From contig NC_081554.1 of the NCBI RefSeq assembly GCF_963082655.1, positions 121,471,869 through 121,535,868 on the forward strand: DNA of 64,000 bases. The letters are read 5' to 3'. This stretch comes from Stomoxys calcitrans. Taxonomy: Eukaryota > Arthropoda > Insecta > Diptera > Muscidae. The translations under genes were made by a program, and so were the position numbers. This document shows, in pieces, positions 21,408 through 32,950 of this stretch. How positions within the stretch are numbered: position 1 is the first letter of the stretch; each line of letters begins with the position of its first letter. The notes below the pieces were generated by a model, which had not been told where the DNA came from, did not search any database, and saw only the letters and a program-made list of their open reading frames with translations.

Positions 21408-22542
21408 ACAAGTAGAAGCGTGCTAAGTTCGGCCGGGTCGAATCTTGGGAACCCACCACTATACATTCTGCTCAAAATTTATATGAAATAAATTTAGTTG
21501 AAGGGCATAATTTTAATCTACATACCAAACTTCTGTCAAACCAACAAAACTTAAAGGCTCTAGGAACCGAACAACGATGATCGAGAGACCAATTTACATG
21601 TGAGCTATAGGCTGATTTCGGCCATATTTTGCACAGTTGTTGGAAGTCGTAACAAAACATCGAATGCAAAATGTTAGCCTAATCGGACAAAAATTGCGGA
21701 TTGGAAGGACTCAAGGAGTCAAATCGGGAGATCGGTTACATCAGGTTAGAGACCGATTTTGATCGTACTTGGCACAGTTGTTGGAAGGACTCAAGGAGTC
21801 AAATCGGGATATCGGTTACATCAGGTTAGAGACCGATTTTGACCGTACTTGGCACAGCTGTTGGAAGTCATAACAAAACACTACATGCAAAATTTCAGCA
21901 AAATCGGACAAAAATTTCGACTTGTAAGGGCTCAAGAATTCAAATCGGGAGATCGGTTCATATGGGAGCTATATCAGGTGAAAGACCGATTTGGACCGTT
22001 CTTGGCACAGTTGTTGAAAGTCATAACAAAACACTACATGCAAAATTTCAGCCAAATCGGACAAAAAACGGATTCCAGGGGCTCAAGAAGTCAAATCGGG
22101 AGATCGGTTTATATGTGAGCTATATCAGGCTATATACCGATTTGGACCGTATTTGTTATAGTTGTTGGAAGTCATAACAGAACTCTACGTGCAAAATTTC
22201 AGCCAAATCGGACAAAAATTGCGGCTTCCAGGGGCTCAAGAAGTCAAATCAGGAAATCCGTTTATATGGAAGCTATATCTAAATGTGAACCTATATGGCC
22301 TATTTACAACCAACGACCTACATCTATATTAAGTATCTGTGCAAAATTTCAAGCGGCTAGCTTTACGCAATCGACCTCTATCGAGATTTCGACAGACGGA
22401 CGGACTGAGCTAGATCGACCCAGAACATCGAGACGATCATGATTATATATACTTAACAGGGTCTTAGACGAATATTTCGAGATGTTACAAACAGAGTAAC
22501 TAGATTAGCATACCCCCATCCTATGGCGGTGGGTGTAAAAAA
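21408..22542 (+). repeat. (GTCY)n-type dispersed repeat, full length, expanded
   Basis: It opens AACAAGTAGAAGCGTGCTAA, then TTCGGCCGGGTCGAATC, and ends CTATGGCGGTGGGTGTAAAAA, with CGACAGACGGACGGAC near the 3' end. Between the ends lie about four 140-150-bp units of the type 'ttggaagtcataacaaaacac ... caaaatttcagc ... tcgggagatcggtt'. In addition, an 80-bp segment is tandemly doubled (21701-21780, 21781-21860). Resemblance to dipteran mini-me/SINE-like elements with GTCY microsatellites is an inference. Confidence 0.8.
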
Positions 22543-22544
22543 AG

Positions 22545-23790
22545 GTGCAGTGCCATGAAATTTGTATGACAATGACATCTACTAGACGGTGTCAGCTGAA
22601 ATATTTAAATAAAACAGAAAAAAACAAGGAAAATGTGTTTCAATTAACCTACAGCCGGGACATACAAAAATTGCATAAATCAAATTTTATGGAAATTTGT
22701 TGCAGAATTTTTGTGTTTGTAACCAGTGTTCTTTATGTTTTATTTGTGTCAATTGTTTAAATTAAAAACTTAAATAAAAACTTATTTATCGACCCAAAAA
22801 AAAACTATGGCATGCAACCCAGTTGACACTATACGAAATATACGAATGAGTGAATGTATGACCAACAACTAAATGACTGCTGTATACGCCATCTGACTGT
22901 GGAACTGACTAAATGACGGAATGACACATATCAAATTGAAAAAAGAGTTAATTTCATTAACAGATGTTTAAATTATCATTCATTTGATTGCATTTGTAAA
23001 GAATCCACAAAAGCATACAACAAGAATGACGCGTGTGGATGGAGGCTTTCTTCTGCACCCCCTATTTGTATGGCTTGCATTACATGACCAACTACGTCAG
23101 ATGGGTAGGAATTGAAAACTGACACATACACGCACACGAAACGACATACAAAACACGAAATTAGGTTCTATTCAATAACAACAACGACAACGTTTGCTAG
23201 CAATTCTTAATGTTTATTAGAGCTTAACTAATTCTGATGACGATAATGTTGACAAGTTTCCGCATAGAGTCGATGTGGTTAAGCTGGGCGAGAAAGGTGT
23301 AGGAGAAGTACATCATCTTCATTGACAGAGGCTACACGACTGGATAAATACATTTTTCTTGGTTGGAGGTTACTGCGGTGGGATTTATTGATGCATTCAC
23401 TCAGGTGGTTATGGTTAAATTGCATTTGCATGATGGTTAAATGACTCACAGGTATTTCCATTTGGAGAACTTCCTCTATACACGGAAAATGTCTCTAGAC
23501 TGAACCATAAAACAATATGAGAAAAATATCTCTAAGGGTAAAGTTAACCTTAGCAGAAAGTTCTTATGATAAGGTTCGGTAAAAGATAAATCGAATGCAT
23601 AGCAAATGTGGAAGAATTTAAATGTAAAATTATTGGCTAGGCCTACTCCTTATTCTAATTTTCCAAAACGGTATATTTCGGTAATGGGTATATATACAGG
23701 TTTTTTTTCAGGAACGCTACAAAAGTGGACCGATAGGGACAGCAAACGACGCCATATTTTTTGCCGCTCTTTTGACATTTCTCTTCAGTA
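22545..23790. other. AT-rich stretch, nothing recognised
   Basis: It contains short frames only and has no sequence shared with other parts of the window. Confidence 0.5.
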
Positions 23791-23799
23791 AGGTTTGCC

Positions 23800-24180
23800 A
23801 TCTCATGAGGTAAAGATATACAAGCCATCAAAGAGTCGAAATTATTAACATTTATTACCGAAATTCGGAGTCAAAGGCTTCATCGTTTTCATCGATGAGG
23901 CTCATTTCTGGCTGAATGGCTTCCTCAATAAGCAAAATATGCGTTATTGGTCAGGCAGCAATCCACACGCATTGATTAAAACAAAATATTTTTTTTTGCA
24001 CTGTCTGCTATCTTAGGGATTCCCATTCACAGTAACGTGCCGGTCTTGATCATCACGGAAGAAGGACGGCCCAATGACGCCGCCGGCCCATTAACCGCAC
24101 CAAACCGTAATCTTTTCTGGATGCTATGATGACTCATGGAGTACGTGGTGATTGCCCTCTGACCAATAACGCAATCTTAT
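23800..24180. pseudogene. Rearranged Tc1/mariner transposase remnant
   Basis: On the plus strand RVEIINIYYRNSESKASS is followed almost directly by IDEAHFWLNGFLNKQNMRYW. As in the other two Tc1/mariner relics here, the DNA-binding region between these blocks is gone. At 24018-24180 the sequence turns around: the minus strand reads LRYWSEGNHHVLHES, then PEKITVWCG and WAGGVIGPSFFRDDQDRH. The two arms overlap over GCGTTATTGGTCAG in opposite orientation. No terminal repeats are visible. Confidence 0.82.
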
Positions 24181-24274
24181 GGCAATTAAAAAACAAAAAA
24201 ATTGGTATAAAACTTTGCGGAAACCGGACCACTAACCACTGGTATAACCTGGGGGAAACGGACGAAATTGATTT

Positions 24275-24780
24275 GTAACACGATCAGGCTAATATGGGTG
24301 TCCAGTCAAAGATATTTAAGAGAAGAGTACCAATCTGGGTTAAAAATTGATCCCTAGTGAATAGGGGGTCACCCCACACCAAAAAAAACTCACGAATGGA
24401 AATGTAGACCGATTGGGATATTATGAGTACCAAATTAAAGGTTTCTGGAAGAAGAGTACGAATCTGATATAAGAATGTGGTCGTATTTGTTTGGGGACCG
24501 ACTTCCTCCAAAAAACGAGCCAACAGGACATGTTTATCGATTTGGCAATATAGGTATCACATAGTCGGTATTTGCAAGTAGAGTACGAATCAAAATTAAT
24601 GTCAGGACGGCCGTCCAACCCCAAAAAATCCAACAGAACATTTTTACTGCTTGGTATAATATGGAAAAAAGTACGAATTTGATATCGCCATTTAGCTCCA
24701 GGTATCTGAAAACATCCTCTAAAAAAACTCCAAATGGCACATAAGCCAACCGGAACAATACGAGTATATAGTAAGTAAAA
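24275..24780 (-). repeat. Dispersed GTCCCATATTG-family repeat, about four units
   Basis: Units of about 110 bp carry AGAGTACGAATCTGATAT (near 24330, 24449, 24577 and 24671) and 'gggatattatgagtacc'. The complement corresponds to 'ttcgtactc' plus 'gtactcataatatccc', as in the plus-strand copies at 60640 and 62610. Confidence 0.6.
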
Positions 24781-24959
24781 TGTAAGTAGTATAGGAATAT
24801 TATTTCAATACGGCAATACGACTAAATTTTTTTTGTGTAAAAATATTTTTTATTGATTCAAATGCTAAAAAGTGGTGAAAGTAACATACATTTTAGAATT
24901 CATTTACTTTTGCTCAATATTATCACGTTTTGCCCTGACTAACTAACTGTTCTGAATTA

Positions 24960-25240
24960 CACCCAAATTGGATACTAAATGCTGGCGTAAGACCCTAAAT
25001 CGACTGATCTAAATATGGTCAGAATTGGACCATATTTGAGCTGGATGTCGGGCTTCTTAAAGCAGTACACTGCTTTAAATTTTAAGCGAAATCGGACAAA
25101 AAATGCGCCTTTTATGATTCTTAGACCCTAAAGCTAAAGATCGGTCTATATGACAGCTATATCTAAATATAGCCCAATCTGGATCATATTCGAGACAGAT
25201 GTTGGGTGTTTTGATACAACTCACATAGTTAAAGCACTCT
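24960..25240 (+). repeat. (GTCY)n-type repeat fragment, internal units
   Basis: GCGAAATCGGACAAAAAATGCG, 'gatcggtctatatgacagctatatc' and 'aatatagcccaatctggatcat' match units in the 38030 and 51985 copies. Both ends are missing. Confidence 0.6.
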
Positions 25241-25549
25241 TCCAGACAAGCTGAATTCTAGTTCCAAGAGATTTCTGTGCCGAGTTGGAAGGCCTGTCGC
25301 AATCATGGAACCTAAACCTTTTGAAAACCTCTGCCGCATAAAAAAACAAAGATTGGAAACTTTCCTTATGGTTTTCATGTGTATTTTTCTTAATTTTTTT
25401 AATCACTTTTTTATCTTCTACAGTAGTGAACTACTCGAACCATTTTGAGGTGCTAATGCTTTAATTTACGAAATGAACATTGAAATAAAGCGTGTGAATG
25501 AATGATATGCATTTGTTTCTCTCCAAATACTCAGGTTCAGTCTTATACA

Positions 25550-26200
25550 TTCAACCAAACTTGTTATTCAAAACAGCAAAAAAGTTTGCTAAATCAGCAG
25601 TTTTTGTGTGCTGGAAATAGGAAAGCAGACATTACTGCTGTTTCAGCAAACATAGGGCTGTTGTATTAGCAAACATTTTTTACTGCTATTTCAAATAACA
25701 AAATCTGCTGTTTTGAGAACACAAAAAATCTGCTGAAAAAAATTTGTATGCACCTTTTTATGGTTGCCTGTTACTTGTTTTGATTACTTTAGGATTTTTT
25801 TTAGAAATTTTGTTGGAATGTTACTGTAAAGAAGCTACTACAAGCTGATACATCCATTGGTACATATTTCGAAATGTGGCTGAGCTAGCTTGCATTTTTT
25901 TGTTATTGCTCCACTTATGTGCACATGACTGGCATGGCCTTTTGTATCTAAATTTAAAGAAAAAAGATTACGAAAAGAATGCATTCAGTGGTGATTATAA
26001 ACATCCACTGAGACACATTAGTATTTGTATTAAATTTTTTCCTCTTACATCCCCTTTATAATTAAGCAGCAGTCATTTTCAGCAGAAATTGCAGTACTAC
26101 TGCTGTAACAGCAGAACTACTGCTACAATAGCAGCAAAATTAACTACTAATATCCAGCAGACAGTGTTTGCTATTTTCAGCAAACTTTTTTCTATGAGTG
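25550..26200 (+). repeat. CAGCA-rich dispersed repeat, copy C (most complete)
   Basis: It starts ATTCAACCAAACTTGTTATTC and AAAACAGCAAAAAAGTTTGC, and ends AGCAAACTTTTTTCTATGAG. The outer parts are packed with CAGCA/TGCTG variants in opposite senses. The centre holds 'atggttgcctgttacttgttttgat', CATTGGTACATATTTCGAAA and GGTGATTATAAACATCCACT, phrases repeated in the other copies. It has no coding capacity. It abuts the Transib remnant. Confidence 0.8.
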
Positions 26201-26202
26201 GA

Positions 26203-26879
26203 CTTCAAAAGGGCTGCTAGAGAGTTTTCCTGAAAATGAGGTGGAGACTCTTCCCAAAAAACTTACATTTATCAGTAAATGGGGTTGCGATGGATCATCA
26301 GCACAAAGCATTTTTAAGCAACATCTTCCAATGAAATATCGGACGCAAATATGTTTATGGCATCTGTTGTTCCTTTGCGGATAGTATCTGACGTTTCCCT
26401 TCACTGGAAAAGTCCACGTCCTTCATCAATGCATTATTGCCGACCAATAATGTTTCAATATTCAAAGGAATCTCGAATTGACAATAAAATTGTAAAAAGA
26501 CTAGGAACTATTTTAGATGTCTTAAACTGCAAGCAAAGCCTCAATTCTACAAAATATGGAGAATATGAGTCAAAGACTGGAACACTTTTAGCGGAAAACT
26601 ATCTACAGAAGAAATTGACCCAAACAGTCTATAAAATATTGGCACATGACAAAGATGTAATTGATTGTCAGCCAATTGGAGGGTTCTCTGAAGAAGCACA
26701 GGAGTTTTTAACAAATTCTATTAAAAATAGAGATTACATAATATAAACGTATTTTAAAGTAAAGCATCGCGGGTGAGGCAAAATGAGGACCTCTACAACA
26801 TTTTAGCGGCATCTTCCGACCCACTTATTTCTTCAAAGCAGCATGTGAAATCACGAAAAAAATATAAAAAATTATAGAT
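26203..26879 (+). pseudogene. Transib (RAG1-like) transposase remnant
   Basis: Transib transposases are DDE enzymes related to the RAG1 recombinase core. In order on the plus strand I read: FISKWGCDGSSAQSIFKQHL (the aspartate of CDGSS corresponds to the first catalytic residue); after a one-base shift, MASVVPLRIV and WKSPRPSSMHYCRPIMF; further on, YKILAHDKDVIDCQPIGGFS with SEEAQEF, which matches the 'HG..VI...LPIG.LSEEAQEARNK' region; and, after a further shift, SRVRQNEDLYNILAASSDPL, ending at a stop at 26879. Blocks between PRPSS and SEEAQE that should hold the second catalytic aspartate are missing or unrecognisable. I see no terminal repeats; the left side meets the CAGCA repeat. Assignment is from remembered family motifs, not a search. 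Confidence 0.78.
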
Positions 26880-26959
26880 TAGAAATGATTAGTCATTTTG
26901 ACATAGATTCCGTTTAAATCATTTGTTATCTAAATTGGTTCAAAAGATATGATTTTTGC

Positions 26960-27130
26960 CACGAAAAACCCCAAATTGAGCCACTGTGCGACGGATATCG
27001 TTAAATCCTCTTAGAATTTAAACGACAATCCGAAATATATATACTTTGTAGGTCGGAAATGGATATTTCGATGTGTTGCAAACAAAATGACTAAATGAAA
27101 ATACCTCCTATTTTATGGTGGTGGGTATAA
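26960..27130 (+). repeat. (GTCY)n-type repeat, 3' end only
   Basis: 'ccgaaatatatatactttgtaggtcgg', 'atggatatttcgatgtgttgcaaac' and TTTTATGGTGGTGGGTATAA form the standard 3' end of the family. Confidence 0.7.
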
Positions 27131-27177
27131 GAATCAGAAAATTTAGATGGCGAAAACATAGTAACAATTCCCATATT

Positions 27178-28105
27178 TGTATACCCTCCACCAAAGGGTT
27201 TACTAATTTCGTCATTCCGCTTATAACTCATCGAAATATGCGTCTAAGACCCTATGTAGTATATATGTGTATACCAGATTGTCAGAACATTTTAAGTCAA
27301 TCGATCAGTCCGTCCGCCCGTCCATCTGTCGAAAGGGCGTTAAATTTCGTAGGAGTAAAGCTAGACGCCTGAAATTTTGCACAAATATTAATGTAGGTCG
27401 GTTGGGATTATAAATGAGCCTAATCGGTCTATGTTCAGATACAGCTCCCATATAAAACAATTTCCTGATAATACTACTTTAAGAAAGAGAGCAATTCCTA
27501 TACCCCCAACAAACCAAGTATATTTTGAATCGGTATATAACCTGATATAGCACCCATATAAACCCATCTCCTGAATGTATTTCTTGACCCTCTTGAGGGC
27601 GCAATTCTTATCCTATTTTGCACGTAGACCTTTCCTATGACCTCCAATAGATGCATTAGGTATGGACCGAATCGGTCTAAAACGAAATATATTAGATCCC
27701 AAATAAACCGATCTCCCGAGTATATTACTTAAGCTTCTAGAGAGCATAACTCTCATCCGATTTGACTGAAATATTGAACAAGAACTTTTCCTTGACCTCC
27801 AACAAATGTACCAATTATGTTTCGAATCGGACTATAACCTGATATAGCTCCCATATGAACAGATCTCCCGAATATACTTCTTAATGTTCTAGAGGGCGCA
27901 ATTCATATCCGTTTTGGTTGAAATTTTGCAATTTTTTTTCTTATGACCTTCAATAGATTTACCAAATATGGTCCAAATCAGTCCACAACCTGAAATATCT
28001 CCCATTTCCTTTTTTAGTTTCCACCTATATAAAAACAGTCCAAAGAACTTGACTAATGCGATACTTAGTGGAGAGTATATAAGATTCGCTTTTACTTGTT
28101 TTTCT
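27178..28105 (-). repeat. (GTCY)n-type dispersed repeat, near full length
   Basis: In reverse, it runs from TATACCCTCCACCAAAGGG, through CAGTCCGTCCGCCCGTCC at about 27308, to TTCGCTTTTACTTGTTTTTC at the 5' end. Several units with 'cccatataaaccgatctccc' lie between. Confidence 0.75.
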
Positions 28106-30040
28106 TTGTTTTCATTGATATATTTTTGTTTTCCATAGTTTTCCTTTTTGTCTTACGTTTAAGATCATGTGCTTCGGTTGGCTTTTACAACAGGGTAACT
28201 ACCAAACCAATGGTTGCCCAACTTATTTATTAGTTGGCAACCGTGGGTAATTTTATTTATTTATTAATAAAATCTACATTTGGATTAGTAGTTATCAGAA
28301 CAAAAAAAATTTAATGTTTGTTTAGCATAGACAACAACCTAATTTTTTATGTAATCTCTGGGCAGACGGTGAAACGATGCATGAAAATCAAAATGTTTTC
28401 AAAAATGTTGACGTCGTCAGCTTTCTTCAAAAATGTTTTTGGATTTCTTTGTCCAGCTGAAACCAATGGGATTTGTCTTTATTTGCATTACTAGCAGAAA
28501 GCAAAATAAAAAACCCTTTTCAAAAAAACATTTTCAACATGTTTGCTTCCATGCAGATTTGGTATATTGTACTTAGTAAATGTTCTAGTTATGAAAAGAA
28601 CGAATATACGTTCTAACCAATTATTGATCTAACAAAACGCAAAAACATATTTGGCCACAAAAATTTTACGCTTCACATTTTGACAACACGGTACGTCAAA
28701 AAAAGGAGATTAGACTTGGTTTCTTGTAGACCTTAACTATTATTATGTAATATGATATTTCAAAACAAAAAAAAAAGCATTTAACTGGATATGAATTTTG
28801 ACGAAATTTCCTTCAAAAAAACCATTTCGAAAAAAAATTCTATGAAAATTACATCTCGACGCTATTTTCTATACAAATTTAATTTTGCGCTTTCTCGAAG
28901 AATTTCTTTTTGTTTCAAAATTCCCATGGCATTAAATTAAATTTGTATCCCTAATTGTGGGTATTTTAACTAACCTGAAAACTGTCACTACAAAATAAAA
29001 ACCATAGAAAATAACACATTATTCACATGGCTGCCTTGATAATCAGCCAAAGGACTAATAGTTACTAAAATGACCAACTTACTGCACACAGCATTTAACA
29101 AAGTTAGACTCTAAGCAAAAGTGTTTTTGTTTCTTATCTTTCGTGGTTGTGTGACCTATACAACCATTTGTAAATATGTTTCTGTATTCTCGGCACTCTA
29201 TCACTTGGAACGGATCTCATTAATCATTTAACGCGCAAACTTGTAGTAAACTTTTTAGGGTGTTGCCATTTTGTTATTCAATCACATAACGACAGTGGAC
29301 AAGGGAGACGAACTTATTTCATTTTCAGGTCTTCAGTATATCATTCATTCCTTTGGTACCGGTCAGGGGGAGAGCAAAAGCGAGAAGGGGTGATGGTGTT
29401 GATGATGTTGACCACATTTGATGTTGGTCACTTTTACATGCAACATTGACACATAGCAGAAACGTTGCGACAGAAAACACCCACGGCTAAACAACAACAA
29501 TAAGGCAAGAGAAGGACCACCATCACTTAATAGCACTGCCATACCAAATATGTCACTGACACGTGACACCTATCACTGGTGCAGGCACCAGACAACTAGA
29601 ACAAAGGGATACATCATGAATGTGCGGATAACCGTAGGGAACGATGGACGGACACAGTTCAGTGTAGTATTTAAGAAGGAAAAATTTTATACCCTTGGTA
29701 ATGAGGCAACGCCAGTGAAATGATGCCTTCTACTCAGAGCATACTTTGAGTCTTTATACGCTGTGGCCAGCAAAGTACAATCACGTAAAGAATTTGGAAT
29801 ATGTTTTATGCACCCCAGCCAAAGGTATTCATTTAATTAATCAAATTAAGGAGATAACAAAGTGGTTTTGTTCTGTGGGCTGTAATTAGTTCAAGGGGTT
29901 TGCATTTTTAAAATACCTCTGGGGAAATATTCAATAGAATAGCCCAGGATCCTGAGTTGTTGAAATGAAGAAGATTTCTTATCATTATCAGCAATTTGTA
30001 AATTGAAGATTTTGTAAAGTTTTTTGTTTTTTTAAGGAAC
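28106..30040. other. AT-rich stretch, nothing recognised
   Basis: I checked both strands for transposon motifs and found none. Short frames lack family resemblance. Confidence 0.45.
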
Positions 30041-30043
30041 GGA

Positions 30044-30755
30044 ATTTCTTTAGATTCGATTGCAGGATATTGCCCGCTACAGGCATTTTCGTTCAATGCT
30101 GTATATTCAAAGAATAGCACAGCAAAGAAATTTCAAAAGTAAGGCAAAATGCGTAATTTGTGAATCAAGACGTCTTCAAGAGCCCTGTTCAAATTTAGAT
30201 GTGTGCTTTGCAACCTACTCTACTTGGGTTGCTATGCAAATCACCTTGATTCATTTCACAAATTTCTGCTGATGATGATTCTGCCAAATCCGAAATCGCG
30301 ATACAGAAAGCCGGTCAAATGCTTTTAAGCAAAATCACACATTTTGCCTTTCTTTTGAATTAAAAGCATTGAACGAAATAGTCTATAGCCGGACAATATC
30401 CTGCAATGGAATCTAAATAAGATATTAAGACCAAAAAAGAACGTGCAAACAGACAAACCAAACGCAAGGCACGTCGCATGTGGTGTAGGTATCCCTGCCT
30501 ATACACAACAGCACTGCCAGCATCAACCGATTGCTGATCTCAGTGCAGAGAACAAATAAGTTCGGCAAAATTGTGTGTTGTTTGTTGCTATTCGCATTAT
30601 TGGACAAGTTTGATTTGAATAAGGGAAGTAAGATTTTACTCGTTTTCTTTCATTTAACGAAATAGTCTATAGCCGGACCATATCCTGCAATGGAATCTAA
30701 ATAAAATTTTAAGACCAAAAAAGAAAGCGAAAACAGACAAACCAAACGAAAGGAA
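30044..30755. repeat. Three-copy local repeat (one inverted, two direct)
   Basis: CCGGACAATATCCTGCAATG occurs in a 97-bp segment at 30373-30470, and its near copy lies 284 bp downstream at 30657-30752. An inverted, more diverged copy (ATTGCAGGATATTGCCCGCT) sits at about 30044-30095. The direct copies share 'agaccaaaaaagaa' and 'cagacaaaccaaac'. Confidence 0.8.
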
Positions 30756-31139
30756 CTGAATTTCAACGAAAAGAGTTTATATCTTTAGAAAAAGTAACAA
30801 TGTATTTAAGAAGAACAAAAGTGAAAAAGACTTAATGAGAGCCGAAAATGTTTGTGGATGCCAGAAAAATTCGGTGCTGCATTAAAGAGATTATGTTTTT
30901 ATGCTATTTAAGTAACGGTATCATCACCTATATAATTGTCGAATAAAGTAAACCACTAGCCTACTGGCACGTAAACTGCTATGAACATTTTTGCCATAAT
31001 AATCAAAATACATATATTTATCATCAAAAACTAATACTCGATGAGCTTTTTCCATTACGATTGAGGCACCTCCAAACGATGGTTATTGAACGCTTCAACA
31101 GTATTTTCTGGAGACGAGTATGGACAAGACGGATGTTTC

Positions 31140-31690
31140 ATGTTTATTATTGTTGGGTCATTTAAAGGCAGATAAAGTCCAGGTATACATAAATGCGCCA
31201 TAATCCGATTTCCGAAACTGTTTTGAACGTTTAAATAGCGACCTCAATAGAACCGCAGTCTGGGCAAAGGGTAACGGTTTGGGCCTCAATCTATGGAAAT
31301 TTTTAAGTATAAGTATACGATAATTGATGTTTTTGACCGCGCTAAGAACCTTGGGGTGATATTTAATAGCCGCTTGACGTGGTGTGACAGAATAAAATCG
31401 GCGGTTGGTAGAACTTATAGTCATACTCCTTTAAGAACTCGATTTTTTTTTGACTAAAACCATGCTGATTCCACCTTTGTTGTATGCTTGCGAAATATTT
31501 TCAAATTACAGTCAGAGAATGATGAACAAATTGAAAGTGGCGTTTAATAATGTAGTCAGATATGTTCATGGTCTGCAAAAACGAGATCATATTACACCAT
31601 ATACGAAACTTTTATATGGTGTATCATTTGAAAATCTATTAAATATTAGACGTCTTTCAAGTCTTCATAAAATAAACAACTGAACCATCT
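31140..31690 (+). pseudogene. Non-LTR reverse transcriptase C-terminal remnant
   Basis: On the plus strand ADKVQVYINAP stands where ADD(V)Q(V)YI is expected, then ERLNSDLNRTAVWAKGNGLG, then AKNLGVIFNSRLTWCDRI, then LIPPLLYACEIFSNYSQ and KVAFNNVVRYVHGLQKRDH. The order fits palm motif C, the following helix and thumb of a jockey-like reverse transcriptase. The catalytic ADD reads ADK, and there are stops and frameshifts, so it is inactive. Confidence 0.82.
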
Positions 31691-32165
31691 TAAACAATTT
31701 TTTCTTTATACATTCAATAAAACTTTGGAACAATCATCCTTCTAACAATAAACAATTTCCAACGAACGGCGTTTAATGTCAGAACTATTTCACAATTTTC
31801 AAATATAAAGTCATAAATTAAATTAATTTATGTAACTTCTATTTACATTTTTACTATATCTTAATATAATCTTTGTTTGTTTCTCTTTCGAGACGAGCTC
31901 AATGATCGGAGATGCAAATGGAGAAAAAAAATTCTTAATGTACAATATTTTAATTGTAATTTTGAAAAATATTCACTTCCATTAAATTAAATTAATTCAT
32001 ATATTTCTGTTCAAATTTAAATTAATTTAAACTTTATGTACAAATTTTAATTATTCTGGAATTCATTTCATTGCAATATTATTTAAATGTCTATGCTTTG
32101 TATAAGAACATATTTCTTTGCGTAAGGCAAATAAAGATTAAAAATAAACACAAAACCATTGAAGT
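31691..32165. other. AT-rich stretch
   Basis: Near 31876-31915 the phrase 'tcgagacgagctcaatgatcgg' repeats the one upstream of the tandem repeat at 7926. The rest shows nothing. Confidence 0.5.
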
Positions 32166-32169
32166 CATT

Positions 32170-32950
32170 GAGTGTCAAGTCAGGGGTGCACGGCGGATGA
32201 CCCTCCAATTTGACGTTTCGGTCGGTCGAAAAGGCGCTGGTTTAACCCGATGTGTGAAAGCTCGCACTGTCAAGGTGAACAATGACTAATATTCTCTTGT
32301 TAATTTTTTGAATTTCTCCCATTGTGGTGTACCACTCGAAATTGATCATTCTACGTTGCTCAAGCTTAACAGTCCCTACATGACAAGTATTGCCGAAGAA
32401 ACAGACGACAATTTGCATTGAAGTGCTTCTTTCACGAACAACGAACAACCATTTGGCTTGTCTTCGAAGACCCACACGGTCGATTGATGTTTTGTGTCGG
32501 GCTCATACGCATAGATCCACGATTCGCCACCTGTGAACGTATTTTGAAGCACCACGATCGTATTGTTTCAACATTTCTTTGCTCCAATGAACACGGGTCT
32601 TTTATTGAGCGATTGTTAAATTGTGCGGGATCCAACGGCCAGGAGTTAATGCAATATCGAATGTACGCTGGCGGAAGAAATGGCCAAGGAAGTCTCTATC
32701 TCACGGTATATCATTATATTCGATCTTGCATTATAAGTTCATGCACGCCATCAATGTTATCTGGTGCAATAGCCTTTTTGTCACGGATTTCGCGGAATTC
32801 GTATTTGAGCGATCGTCACCCACAATTGAATTCATTAAATCAGTTTGTTTACAGTGTTATAGGATGTTGCCTTCATCGCAATACAAGGACATAAGTTCAT
32901 CAATGCACTTTTGTAGTGATAATCCACAAAATTATTCACTTAATTAAACA
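32170..32950 (-). pseudogene. mariner-family transposase remnant (SETMAR type)
   Basis: Minus-strand frames, from the right: a disrupted N-terminal part, then PGRWIPHNLTIAQ, KEMLKQYDRGASK, a shifted stretch over the 'TGDESWIY' region, RERSTSMQIVVCFFG, NTCHVGTVKLEQRRMINFEW and VIVHLDSASFHTSG. In this family the first catalytic aspartate lies in the TGDES stretch, which here reads out of frame. The second lies in VIVHLDSAS. The last block (PPYSPDLAP) is missing. It is distinct from the DEAHFW elements at 6, 15 and 24 kb. Confidence 0.85.

Noticed and set aside
21839..22177. 112-codon open frame
   Set aside because: It is produced by the internal units of a (GTCY)n-type repeat; the peptide repeats every unit.
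32418..32947. 158- and 108-codon plus-strand open frames
   Set aside because: They are the antisense of the mariner transposase relic, whose motifs are clear on the minus strand.
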